A DNA stretch of 64,000 nucleotides, from the NCBI GenBank assembly GCA_963825765.1, contig CAWGUU010000018.1, positions 27,584 to 91,583 on the forward strand, in the 5' to 3' direction. Every line of letters starts with the position of its first letter. The first letter of the stretch is position 1. Of the stretch, positions 54,801 to 64,000 are shown piece after piece. Made by a program: the position numbers and the translations under genes. The notes beneath the pieces are model-generated. The model saw nothing but the letters and a program-made list of their open reading frames with translations, ran no database searches and was not told the DNA's origin. The DNA comes from CAWGUU01 sp963825765. GTDB taxonomy: Bacteria > Actinomycetota > Acidimicrobiia > Acidimicrobiales > AC-14.

Positions 54801-57800
54801 TCTCCGGTGGTTCGGGCCCGTCGAGCGCCCAGACGTCGGCCACCAACACGGGCGACACCGGCGACGCAGAGTCCGAATCCACTGCCAGCCCCACTGCCGA
54901 CTCCGGCGACTCCGGCGGCTCCGGCGACTCAGGCTCGGCCGTGGCCTCCGGCTCGCTGTCGGGGAGCGAGGCTGAGTCCGGCGACAGCGGCGACACCGGT
55001 GAGACCGGCGATGCCGTCGCCCTGGGCAGTGCCGGCAGCGGCGCCAACTCGGGAGCGGACGTGGCCTCCTCGAGCGACTCCGGCGACACCGGTGCCGCAG
55101 TGAACGAGATCGAAGCTTTCGTCGTTGCCGGTGAGGGTGCCGACGGCGGCGCGGCCGTCGTGGCGGTCGCCGGCGGCGACGCCACCAACGTCGCGGTGGG
55201 CGGCTCCGGGGCCGCGGGCGGCGCGGGCGCAGCGGGCTTCGGCGGGTTCGGCGGCGAGGGCGGCGCCGGCGGAGCGGCCTTCGGCGGCTTCGGGGCCACC
55301 GGTGGCGCCGGCGGTGGCGGTGGCGAAGGCGGTGACGTGGTCGACGTCTACACGGTCGTCGACACCATCAACACCACGTTCAGCGACGTCACCATCACCG
55401 AGACCGTCGTTCCGCTGGTCTTCGGCGGCGCGGGCGCGGCTGGCGGCACCGGCGGCGCGGGTGGCGCGGGGGCGCCGGCCTTCGGAGGGTTCGGCAACGT
55501 TGGCGGCACGGGTGGCACTGGCACGGGCGGCGCCGGCGGCACCGGCGGTGCTGGTGGAGCGATCACCGGCAGCCCCGAGGCCGACACCGGGCCGACGGTC
55601 GGCACGGCAGACGGCGATGGCGGCGCAGGCGGCGCGGCGACGGTCAGCTCCAACCCGACTGCGACGTCCGGTGCCTCCGGCGCTTCCACCAGCCAGGCCT
55701 CGGCCACCAACTCGGGCGACACCGGCGACGCCGGGTCCGAAGCCGAGGCGAGCCCCGAGGCTTCCTCCGGAGACTCCGGCGACTCGGGCGACACCGGTCA
55801 CGCGTCCTCGGACGCCACCGCCACCAACACCGCCCTCCTGGGCACCGACATCGCCGTCGGCGGCGAGGCCGAGTCCGGCGATTCCGGCGACACCGGGGAG
55901 ACCGGCGACGCAGTTGCCTCCGGAGACGCCGACAGCCTCGCGAATTCGGGCGCCAGCGTCGTGTCCGAGGCGGAGTCGGGTGACACCGGCGCGGCCGAGA
56001 ACGACGTCGTCGTGTTGGCCATCGCCGGAGAGGGTGGCGACGGCGGTGCGGCCGTGACCCTCGTGGCCGGTGGCGACGCCACCAACGTCCTCGTCGGAGG
56101 GGCGGGGGCCGCGGGCGGCGCCGGGGGTGCCGGGTTCGGCGGCTTCGGCGGTCCCGGCGGTGCCGGTGGCGCCGCATTCGGCGGCTTCGGCGGTCCCGGC
56201 GGCGGCGGCGGTGCAGGCGGTGCCGGCGGCGACGCCCTGCTGAACGAGGCGCTCATCGAGGATCTCACCACCGTGTTCGGCGACGTCACCATCACCCAGC
56301 TCATCGCTCCGATCGTCGACGGCGGCGCAGGCGGTGCGGGCGGCGTAGGCGCTGCGGGCGGCGCCGGAGGTGCCGCATTCGGCGGCTTCGGCGGTCCCGG
56401 CGGCGACGGCGGGCCGGGCGTGGGCGGCGCAGGGGGTGCCGGCGGTGCGGGCGGCGCAATCACCGGCAGCCCGGGGGCCGAGGCTGGCGCCACGGTTGCC
56501 ACGGCTTCGGCCAACGGCGGGGCAGGGGGCAGCGCACGCATCACCTCCAGCCCCATCGCGACATCCGGCGGCTCGGGGGCGTCCAGCTCCCAGGCCTCGG
56601 CCACCAACTCGGGCGACACCGGCGACGCCGAGTCGGACGCCGACGCCAGCCCCGAGGCGACCACGGGCGATTCCGGCGATTCCGGCGATTCGGGCGACGT
56701 GTCGACGGACGCCACCGCCACGAACACCGCGCTCCTGGGCTCGGCGGTCGCCATCGGCGGCGAGGCCGAGTCTGGCGACTCCGGGGATACCGGCGACACC
56801 GGTGACTCCCTCGCCGAGGGCGACGCCGACAGCGTCGCCAACTCGGGGGCCAACGTGTCGTCCGCGTCGGGATCGGGCGACACCGGCGAGGCGGGCAACG
56901 GTCTCGTACTCGTCGCCGTGGCCGCCGAGGGTGGCGCGGGTGGCCTGGCCGTGTCGGCGGACACCGGCGGGGCGGCGACGAACGTCCTGGTCGGCGGGGC
57001 GGGCGGAGCAGGAGCCGCCGGCGGAGCCGGCTTCGGCGGGTTCGGCGGGTTCGGTGGCACCGGCGGAGGCGGGTTCGGCGGGTTCGGAGCGACCGGCGGC
57101 ACCGGAGGCGCGGGCGGCCTCGGTGCCACCGCCACCGAGGTCGAGCAGCTGGTCGACACGGTCGACATCGTCGGGGGTGCCGCCACCATCAACGTCACCG
57201 TCGTCTCGATCGTCTCGGGCGGCGCTGGCGGCGCAGGCGCGGCCGGCGGTGCCGGCGGTGCCGGCGGTGCAGGTTTCGGCGGCTTCGGCGGTGCCGGCGG
57301 GTCGGGCGCCCTGGGCGCCGGCGGTGCGGGCGGAGCCGGTGGCGCGGGCGGGGCAGTGACGGGCAGCCCCGAAGCCGAGGGCGGTGCCACAGTCGGTACC
57401 GCGTCCGCCAACGGCGGTGCCGGCGGAGCCTCGGCGGTCTCCAGCAGCCTTTCCGCAGCATCGGGCGGGTCGGGTTCCTCGTCCTCGCAGGCGTCGGCCA
57501 CGAACACCGGCGACACCGGCGACTCGGAGTCGGAAGCAGACGCCAGCCCCGACGCCGACTCGGGTGATTCAGGCGACTCTGGCGACACCGGCGGTGCCTC
57601 CTCCGACGTCGCGGCCGCCAACACCGCCACCCTGGGCATCGCCTTGGCGACCGGTGGCGAGGCCGAATCCGGCGACTCGGGCGAGACCGGGGACACCGGT
57701 GACGTCACTGCCGACGGCTCGGCCGAGAGTCTGGCCAACTCGGGGGCGGACGTGGACACCACCGCCGAGTCCGGCGACACGGGCGACGTGCAGAACGCGG

Positions 57801-59384
57801 TCCTCACCATCGCCCCTGGCGGCGAGGGTGGCGACGGCGGTGCGGCCGTGTCCCTTGCCGTGGGCGGCCCGGCGGTCAACGTGCTTGTCGGTGGAGCCGG
57901 TGGTGCAGGCGCAGGTGGAGGCGCCGGCTTCGGCGGCTTCGGCGGTGCCGGGGGCGCCGGCGGTGCCGGCGGCGGCGGTGCCGGCGGCGCAGGTGCAGCG
58001 GGCGGCGCGGGCGGTGCCGGCGGCGCAGCCGCCTCGGCCATCGTGGTTGTCGGCGACCCGGCGCCTATCATCGCCCCGATCGTCACCGGGGGTGCCGGCG
58101 GTGCCGGCGGTGCGGGTGGCGCGGGTGGCGCGGGTGGAGCCGGATTCGGCGGCTTCGGCGGTGCCGGCGGCGGGGCCGGTGTCGGTCTCGGCGGCGCGGG
58201 TGGCGCCGGTGGCGCCGGCAGTTCCGTGGGCGGCAGTCCCGAGGCGGAAAGCGGCGTCACCGTCGCCGCCTCCCCGGCCGGCGGCGGCGACGGGGGTTCG
58301 GCCTCGATCACGGGCGATCCGCGGGCCGAGAGCGGCAGCTCGGGAGCCACGACCTCCCAGGGCAGCGCCACCAACAGCGGCGACACGGGCGACGCCGAAT
58401 CCAGCGCGAACGCCAGCCCGTCGGCAGAGTCCGGCGACTCCGGCCGGTCCGGTGACACAGGCGATTCCAGCGCCGACGTGAGCGCGGTTCAGAGCGCGGC
58501 CCTGGGTGCTGCGGTGGCGGTCGGTGACGAGGCAGAGACGGGTGACGCCGGCGAGTCCGGCGAGACCGGCGACGCCGATGCCGAAGGCGCTGCGGACGGC
58601 GCCGCCAACTCCGGCGCCGACGTCACGGCCGACGCCCAGTCAGGCGACACCGGCGCCGCCGCCAACCTGTCCGTCCCGATCATCGTCGGCGGCGACGGCG
58701 GCGACGGAGGGGTGACCGTGGCCGCGGCCACGTCAGGCGTGGCCGTCAACGCCATTCGTCGCCGGGGCCGCGAACGCCGGCGGCGCCGGCGGTCAGGGCT
58801 TCGGTGGCATCGGCGGTCCCGGTGGCCTCGGTGGCCCCGGAGCCGGCGGTGCCGGCGGGCCTGGTGGAGCGGGCGGCGCAGGTGGCGCCGGAGGCGCCGG
58901 TGGCGTGCCTGGAGCCCCCGGAGCACCGGGCGCACCAGGGGCCCCGGGTGGTCCTGGCGGTGGCGCTCCGGGAGCCGACGGTGCCATCGGGGCAGTGGTC
59001 GCCGGAACGCCCGGTGCCGACGGGGCACCCGGCGTGCCCGGGATCGTGGGACCGAGCGCAGCCATCGCAGTCACCGGCGGCTCCATTGCCACCACCGACA
59101 ACCCCGCCGGCAACGGCCAGGGCGTGTCCATCACCTCCACTCCTGTGGCGGTGAGCGGCAGCAGCGGCACCAGCGGCGCCCAGTCGTCGGCCGCCAACAG
59201 CGGCGACACCGGCGAGGCCACGAGCGAGTCCGAGTCGAGCCCCACCGCCGGCTCGGGCGACAGTGGCGACGGCGGCGAGAGCGGCGACGCCAGCACCAAC
59301 GGCAGCGCCACCAACTCCGGCTTGGCCGGCACCGTTGTCGTCGTCACCGGCGAGGCGGTCACGGGCGGCAGGGACGACGACTAG
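48845..59384 (+). CDS. Giant secreted glycine-rich modular repeat protein
   Basis: About 3,510 residues. An N-terminal signal sequence (LVGAMLASLLVFLGAAAGPA, cleavage likely at ATAQ) is followed by ~10 modules of ~290-305 aa. Each module has an acidic S/G/D block (SGDSGDSGDTG), a short hydrophobic strand (NTALLGAAVAIGG), a second acidic block ending GDTGAAENDLDVLVIGGEGGDGG-like text, a TNVLVGG strand, a (GGA)n block, a beta-like strand pair (near TTFGDVTITETVVPLVFGG), a second (GGA)n block and a GSPEAETGPTVGT segment. A collagen-like stretch lies near the C-terminus, ending VTGGRDDD. Cysteine is essentially absent. No LPXTG or membrane anchor is seen. The frame slips once near 58755. It resembles PGRS, silk or RTX proteins in composition only. 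ATG 48845 is chosen over GTG 48815. Confidence 0.85.
49200..58740 (+). repeat. ~900-bp diverged tandem modules of the giant gene
   Basis: The motif N-T/S-G-D-T-G-D recurs near 50360, 51228, 52128, 53025, 53923, 54842, 55702, 56600, 57498 and 58368, with a last partial near 59193. Spacing is 860-920 bp and five intervals are close to 898. Copies differ at many synonymous sites, so this is old, diversified duplication rather than recent slippage. Coordinates are read by eye and approximate. Confidence 0.85.
58905..59066 (+). repeat. Collagen-like Gly-X-Y stretch
   Basis: Read in the post-frameshift frame: GVPGAPGAPGAPGAPGGPGG, GAPGADGAIGAVVAG and TPGADGAPGVPGIVGPS. Gly occurs at nearly every third position with Pro at X or Y, as in bacterial collagen-like triple helices. 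Confidence 0.8.
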
Positions 59385-59443
59385 CCACGCGGCCAGCGGA
59401 GGCCGGCTCGGGCCGTAGTACCCTGGTCGGCGACAACCAGTAC

Positions 59444-59573
59444 CGCCGAAGACATCCGGTGCGCTTGGCGCGTAAGCGGCTCTGACCCGAGAGGGTCGTT
59501 GGGCCCGCCCGACGAGGTGTGGACAGCCCCTCCCGGGACGTTCGCGCGCCGCCGCCCGGGGAGGAGAGGCCGA
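59444..59573 (+). ncRNA. Putative L10 leader (autoregulatory) before rplJ
   Basis: The sequence CGCCGAAGACATCCGGTGCG, hairpins CGCTT-GGCGCGT-AAGCG (59462-59478) and GACCC-GAGA-GGGTC (59484-59497), and a downstream CCCGCCCGACGAGGTG segment match the general layout of actinobacterial L10 leaders, which bind the L10-L12 complex and control rplJL translation. Confidence 0.55.
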
Positions 59574-60537
59574 ATGGCCGACGACAGCAGGCCCGAAAAG
59601 CCACCCAGGCCCGAGAAGCCGCCGCGGCCCGCGAAGGTCGCCGTGGTCGACGAAGTGCGCGAGCGCCTGTCGTCGTCGAACGGAGCCGTGCTCACCGAGT
59701 ACCGCGGACTAAAGGTGGCCGAGCTGGCTCGGCTCCGTCAGTCGGTGCGGGAGGCCGGCGGCGAGTACCGGATCTTCAAGAACACCCTGACCCGGCTGGC
59801 GTGCCGCGACCTCGGCCTCGAAGGGCTCGAGCCGATGTTGGTGGGCCCCACGGCCGTCGCCTTCGTGGACGGCGATCCGGTTGCGGTGGCCAAGGCCCTC
59901 CGCGACTTCGCCCGCACCAACGTCCACCTGACGGTCAAGGGTGGCGTGCTCGGCCGGAAGGTGCTCACCGGTGCCGAGGCCGCGTCACTGGCCGACGTCG
60001 CCCCCCGCGAGGTCATCCTGGCCCAGCTGGCCGGGGCGCTGGCCGCTCCGCTGCAGAAGATGGCGGGCCTGCTCCAGGCCCTTCCTCGCAACTTCGCCTA
60101 CGGGCTGTCGGCGCTGATCGACCAGAAGACGGCCGCCGGAGACACGAGCGGGGTCGCACCCGACGCCGCCGAAACAGCCGTCGAGGGCGCCCCGGAGCCT
60201 GCCGCCCCCGAGACGGCAGCCCCCGACGCGGCAGCCCCCAGACGCGGCAGCCCCCGACGCGGCAGCCCCCGAGGCACGGGCAGCCCCCGACGCGGCAGCC
60301 CCCGACGCGGCAGCCCCCGATGCCTCGGCTCCGGAGACGGCAGGCCCCGAGGCTTCGACCCCCGAGGCTTCGACTCCGGAGGCAACTGTCCCGGAGCCGG
60401 CGACCGCAGAGACCCCCCCGGAGCCGGCGACCCCCGAAGCCGCGGCCCCGACGCTCCCCGCCACCGACGACGCCACCCCCGCAACGACCGCAGAGATCCC
60501 AGAAGAGACGAGTACAGAGAAAGCAGGAGAGTCCTAG
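59574..60537 (+). CDS. rplJ: 50S ribosomal protein L10, extended tail with frameshift
   Basis: The L10 core is intact: VAVVDEVRERLSSSNGAVLT, EYRGLKVAELARLRQ, EYRIFKNTLTRLACRD and PREVILAQLAGALAAPLQKMAG, with the L12-binding helix following. After about residue 200 there is an Ala/Pro/Asp/Glu-rich tail (PDAAAP repeats, ending STEKAGES) that stays in frame only if the extra A at 60240 is removed; it then stops at TAG 60535-60537, next to the rplL ATG. Unrepaired, the frame runs through rplL out of phase. ATG 59574 follows GAGGAGAGG. The total of ~320 aa is much longer than usual L10 (~170). Confidence 0.93.
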
Positions 60538-60927
60538 ATGGCCACCAAGGAAGAAATTCTCGACAGCATCGCCGGCATGACCGTCCTGGAGCTGAGCGAG
60601 CTGCTCAAGGAGTTCGAGGAGAAGTTCGGTGTCACCGCTGCCGCCCCGGTGGCAGTCGCCGGCCCGGCCGGCGGTGGCGGCACGGCCGAGGCCGCTCCCG
60701 TCGAGGAGGAGCAGGACGAGTTCGACGTCATCATCACCGGCGTCGGCGAGAAGAAGATCCAGGTCATCAAGGAGGTTCGCTCCCTCACCAGCCTCGGGCT
60801 GAAGGAAGCCAAGGACCTCGTCGACTCCGCCCCCGGCGCCACGGTGCTGGAGAAGGCGTCGAAGGAGGACGCGGCCAAGGCCAAGGCCCAGCTGGAGGCG
60901 GCGGGAGCCTCGGTCGACGTCAAGTAG
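60538..60927 (+). CDS. rplL: 50S ribosomal protein L7/L12
   Basis: A 129-residue stalk protein. N-terminal dimerisation region EEILDSIAGMTVLELSELLK, Ala/Gly/Pro hinge, and C-terminal domain FDVIITGVGEKKIQVIKEVR, LTSLGLKEAKDLVDSAP. It starts immediately after the rplJ stop. Binds elongation factors. Confidence 0.98.
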   Translation: MATKEEILDSIAGMTVLELSELLKEFEEKFGVTAAAPVAVAGPAGGGGTAEAAPVEEEQDEFDVIITGVGEKKIQVIKEVRSLTSLGLKEAKDLVDSAPGATVLEKASKEDAAKAKAQLEAAGASVDVK

Positions 60928-60996
60928 CACCGGAACGCCGGGAACACGGCAGGTCGACGAGGTCCAACCCCGGGCAGGCAACCTTGCGATTCGGGG

Positions 60997-61080
60997 TTGA
61001 CCTCGTGATCGGGGTGCAATAACCTCGCGACCAGCCTGTTCCCGGGCCAGCTTGCGTTTGCGCGGAACGAGGGCTATTCT
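60997..61080 (+). promoter_or_regulatory. Two tandem promoters upstream of rpoB
   Basis: P1: TTGACC (60997-61002), 17-bp spacer, TAACCT (61020-61025). P2: TTGCGT (61052-61057), 17-bp spacer, TATTCT (61075-61080). Both fit housekeeping sigma spacing. The rplL-rpoB gap of 258 bp holds no gene. Confidence 0.55.
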
Positions 61081-61185
61081 TTCCTCTGCCGTGCCCGCTC
61101 GCGTGTCGCCTTTCAGTGCTTCTGGCTTGACCTCGCGCGCCCGGCTGCATTCTTGACCCCTGATCTCCGGGAAGGAGTTACGTCC

Positions 61186-64000
61186 TTGCCCACTCGTCCC
61201 GTCACCCGGGAACGGTTCTCGTTCTCGAACCTTGATGAGGTTCTGGCGTTGCCCGATCTCATCGCCGTACAGCGTGATTCGTTCAAGTGGTTCCTCGACC
61301 GCGGCCTGGCCGAGACGTTCCGCGACATCAGTCCCATCGAGGACTTCACCGGCCAGCTCCGCCTCGAACTGGAGTTCGACGCCGACGACATCGACTTGCG
61401 ACCCCCGCCGAAGTTCTCGGTGGAGGAGTGCAAGGAGAAGGACATGACCTACTCGGCCCCGATCTTCGTGCAGGCCCGCTTCATGAACGCGGGCACGGGC
61501 GAGATCAAGGAGCAGACGGTCTTCATGGGGGACTTCCCGATGATGACCGACAAGGGCACGTTCATCATCAACGGCACCGAGCGGGTCGTCGTCTCCCAGC
61601 TGGTGCGGTCGCCGGGCGTCATCTTCCAGCCCGGGCGCGACGCCAAGACGATCGCCACCGCCACCATCCACCCCTACCGGGGCGAGTGGATCGAGTTCGA
61701 CATCGAGCAGAAGCCCGGCAAGGACGTCACCGCCGGCACCAGGGTGGCCCGCAAGCGTCGCCTGAGCCTGTTCGTCCTGCTTCGGGCCCTCGGTTACGAC
61801 CAGGAGGCCGCGCCCGGCTTCCTCGAGCGCTTCGTCAACCACTTCGACTTCCTCGAGGGGCAGTGGGAGAAGGAGCGCGAGCTCGCCCCCACCCGGGAAG
61901 AGGCGCTGGTCGAGATCTACAAGCGGGCCCGCCCTGGCGAGCCGCCCTCCGTCGAGGCCGGCCGGGCCTACTTCGAGAACGCCTTCTTCAACCCCAAGCG
62001 CTACGACCTCACGAGGGTCGGCCGCTACAAGCTGAACCGCAAGCTCGGGCCGGAGATCGAGAAGATCGCCAGCCTGTTCGAGATCGACCTCGACCGCCCG
62101 GCCCAGGCCCAGTTCGTCCTGAGCCCCTCGGAGATCCTCGCTTCCACGACCTACCTGCTGCACCTGGCCGCCGGCGAGGCCGGGTACCGCCTCGACGACC
62201 AGGACCACTTCGCCAACCGCCGCATCCGGTCGGTGGGCGAGCTGATCCAGAACCAGGTCCGCATCGGCCTGTCCCGGATGGAGCGGGTCGTCCGCGAGCG
62301 CATGACCACCCAGGACGTCGAGGCGATCACGCCGCAGACCCTGATCAACATCCGGCCGGTGGTGGCCGCCATCAAGGAGTTCTTCGGCACCAGCCAGCTG
62401 TCCCAGTTCATGGGCCAGACCAACCCTCTCGACGGCCTCACCCACAAGCGCCGCCTCTCGGCGCTGGGCCCGGGCGGCCTGTCGCGTGAGCGGGCCGGGT
62501 TCGAGGTCCGTGACGTGCACACCAGCCACTACGGCCGGATGTGCCCCATCGAGACGCCTGAAGGCCCCAACATCGGCCTCATCGGCTCGCTCGCCACCTA
62601 CGCCCGGGTCAACGACTTCGGCTTCATCGAGACGCCCTACCGCAAGGTCGTCGACGGCCACATCACCGACGAGATCATGTACCTCGCCGCGGACGAGGAA
62701 GAAGAGCACGTCATCGCCCAGGCCAACGCCTCGCTCGACGACAACGGAGCGTTCATCGGCGACCGCGTGCTGGTCCGCCGTGGGCCCCAGGGCGCCGGCG
62801 TACGCATCGGCGCAGGCGGCACGTCCTACGGCACCACCAGCGAGATCGACTACGTCCCGCCGACCGAGGTCGACCTCATGGACGTCTCGCCCAAGCAGAT
62901 CGTGTCCGTGGCCACCGCCATGATCCCGTTCCTCGAGCACGACGACGCCAACCGAGCCCTGATGGGCGCCAACATGCAGCGCCAGGCCGTCTCGCTGGTG
63001 CGGGCCGAGGCTCCCTACATCGGCACCGGCATCGAGCCCCGCGCCGCCCGCGACGCCGGCGACGTCATCCTGGCCGAGGGCGACGGCGAGATCCTCGAGG
63101 TCACCGGCGACCACATCCTGGTGCAGTACGGCGAGGGCCAGACCGACCGCCTGGGCAACACCCTGGGCCGCAAGTTCTACCGGTTGGCCAAGTTCCGCCG
63201 GTCGAACCAGGGCACCTGCATCAACCAGAAGCCATTGGTGGACGAGGGCTACGTCATCTCCACCGGCGACGTGCTCGCCGACGGCCCCTCCACCCACAAC
63301 GGCGACCTGGCGCTCGGCAAGAACCTGCTGGTCGCCTTCATGCCCTGGGAGGGCTACAACTTCGAGGACGCCATCATCCTGTCGGAGCGCCTCGTCCGCG
63401 ACGACGTCCTCACCTCCATCCACATCGAGGCCCACGAGGTCGACGCCCGCGACACCAAGCTGGGCGCCGAGGAGATCACCCGGGACATCCCCAACCTGTC
63501 CGAGGAGATCCTGAAGGACCTCGACGAGCGGGGCATCATCCGCATCGGGGCCGAGGTCGGCCCCGGCGACGTCCTGGTCGGCAAGGTCACCCCCAAGGGC
63601 GAGACCGAGCTGACCCCCGAGGAGCGCCTCCTGCGGGCCATCTTCGGCGAGAAGGCCAGGGAGGTCCGCGACACCAGCCTGAAGGTCCCCCACGGCGAGA
63701 CCGGCAAGGTCATCGACGTCAAGGTCTTCTCCCGTGAGGAGCAGCACGAGCTGGCTCCCGGCGTGAACCAGCTGGTCAGGGTGTACGTCGCCCAGAAGCG
63801 CAAGATCTCCGAGGGCGACAAGCTGGCCGGCCGCCACGGCAACAAGGGCGTCATCTCCAAGATCCTCCCGGTCGAGGACATGCCCCACCTGGCCGACGGC
63901 ACGCCTGTCGACATCATCCTGAACCCCCTGGGCGTGCCCAGCCGGATGAACGTCGGGCAGGTCCTGGAGGCCCACCTGGGCTACGCCGCCCGCTGGGGCT
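61186..64000 (+). CDS. rpoB: DNA-directed RNA polymerase beta subunit, 3' end beyond window
   Basis: About 938 codons visible of ~1,150. It starts at TTG 61186 with GAAGGAG 8 nt upstream: MPTRPVTRERFSFSNLDEVL. Recognisable blocks include GTFIINGTERVVVSQLVRSPG, the rifampicin region FFGTSQLSQFMGQTNPLDGL and HKRRLSALGPGGLSRERAGF, CPIETPEGPNIGLIGSLATY, MPWEGYNFEDAIILSERLV, and near the edge NVGQVLEAHLGYAARWG. The rifampicin-region residues visible (Q, D, H, R, S positions) look like the sensitive type. No frameshift is seen. Confidence 0.97.
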   Translation, partial: MPTRPVTRERFSFSNLDEVLALPDLIAVQRDSFKWFLDRGLAETFRDISPIEDFTGQLRLELEFDADDIDLRPPPKFSVEECKEKDMTYSAPIFVQARFMNAGTGEIKEQTVFMGDFPMMTDKGTFIINGTERVVVSQLVRSPGVIFQPGRDAKTIATATIHPYRGEWIEFDIEQKPGKDVTAGTRVARKRRLSLFVLLRALGYDQEAAPGFLERFVNHFDFLEGQWEKERELAPTREEALVEIYKRARPGEPPSVEAGRAYFENAFFNPKRYDLTRVGRYKLNRKLGPEIEKIASLFEIDLDRPAQAQFVLSPSEILASTTYLLHLAAGEAGYRLDDQDHFANRRIRSVGELIQNQVRIGLSRMERVVRERMTTQDVEAITPQTLINIRPVVAAIKEFFGTSQLSQFMGQTNPLDGLTHKRRLSALGPGGLSRERAGFEVRDVHTSHYGRMCPIETPEGPNIGLIGSLATYARVNDFGFIETPYRKVVDGHITDEIMYLAADEEEEHVIAQANASLDDNGAFIGDRVLVRRGPQGAGVRIGAGGTSYGTTSEIDYVPPTEVDLMDVSPKQIVSVATAMIPFLEHDDANRALMGANMQRQAVSLVRAEAPYIGTGIEPRAARDAGDVILAEGDGEILEVTGDHILVQYGEGQTDRLGNTLGRKFYRLAKFRRSNQGTCINQKPLVDEGYVISTGDVLADGPSTHNGDLALGKNLLVAFMPWEGYNFEDAIILSERLVRDDVLTSIHIEAHEVDARDTKLGAEEITRDIPNLSEEILKDLDERGIIRIGAEVGPGDVLVGKVTPKGETELTPEERLLRAIFGEKAREVRDTSLKVPHGETGKVIDVKVFSREEQHELAPGVNQLVRVYVAQKRKISEGDKLAGRHGNKGVISKILPVEDMPHLADGTPVDIILNPLGVPSRMNVGQVLEAHLGYAARWG

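Noticed and set aside
48845..59384. Classification as a mycobacterial PE_PGRS protein.
   Set aside because: There is no PE domain, an ordinary signal peptide is present, and acidic GDSGDTG blocks alternate with the Gly/Ala blocks; the similarity is compositional.
60013..63975. A 1,320-codon antisense open frame opposite rplJ, rplL and rpoB.
   Set aside because: It runs opposite three certain genes, and its His/Val/Asp/Gly-rich text is the usual antisense shadow of high-GC coding DNA.

Overview
The window is about 64 kb of high-GC DNA that reads as an actinobacterial chromosome, most like a deep-branching Acidimicrobiia-type lineage (inference). The reasons are the GTG/TTG starts, the sigma/anti-sigma and MtrAB/LpqB-like gene style, the many STAS proteins, and the tRNA-tuf-rpmG-secE-nusG-rplKA-rplJL-rpoB order. 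No 16S is present, so the lineage is not proven.

Layout. 0-5.2 kb: acs (5' end missing), a HAD phosphatase, htpX, an M23 peptidase, a YajQ-type gene and tRNA-Tyr. 5.3-8.1 kb: a two-gene transposase unit next to a broken AMIN-like gene. 8.1-23 kb: envelope and signalling genes. These are a CcdA/redoxin pair, lipoproteins, a two-component operon with a GerMN lipoprotein, STAS proteins, an MFS transporter, nhaA with a structured leader, an L,D-transpeptidase with a (TTTPP)n linker, and an NfeD-flotillin-SpoIIE phosphatase operon. 22.5-27.6 kb: intact genes (radical SAM + AhpD-like pair, DoxX-like, thioredoxin-like, DUF2064) lie among severed gene ends (secF, ccdA, GH15, a response regulator). 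27.8-31.4 kb: a copper island (csoR, CopB-type ATPase, cupredoxin) and an SGNH hydrolase. 31.8-34.9 kb: a trio of tyrosine recombinases (RIT-like element) abutting an IS21-family remnant. 34.9-38.3 kb: sparse accessory DNA. 38.3-43.3 kb: a NarL-type regulator with a sensor kinase carrying a 507-bp internal tandem repeat, a decayed integrase and a GNAT acetyltransferase. 43.4-64 kb: the translation/transcription core, with tRNA-Thr, tRNA-Met, tuf, rpmG, an ECF sigma/anti-sigma pair, tRNA-Trp, secE, nusG, rplK, rplA, rplJ, rplL and the first two thirds of rpoB.

The most remarkable object is a single 10.5-kb gene (48845-59384) between rplA and rplJ. It encodes a predicted secreted protein of about 3,500 residues. 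The protein is built from roughly ten modules of about 300 residues, alternating Gly/Ala-rich (GGA)n blocks, acidic SGDSGDTG blocks and short hydrophobic beta-like strands, with a collagen-like Gly-X-Y stretch near the C-terminus. rplJ keeps an L10-leader-like sequence downstream of it, so the ribosomal operon seems to have been split and separately re-started.

Caution: many genes carry single-base frameshifts, several of them in homopolymers, and these even reach the rplJ tail. Some may be assembly errors rather than true pseudogenes. No computation was run; family names come from reading motifs.
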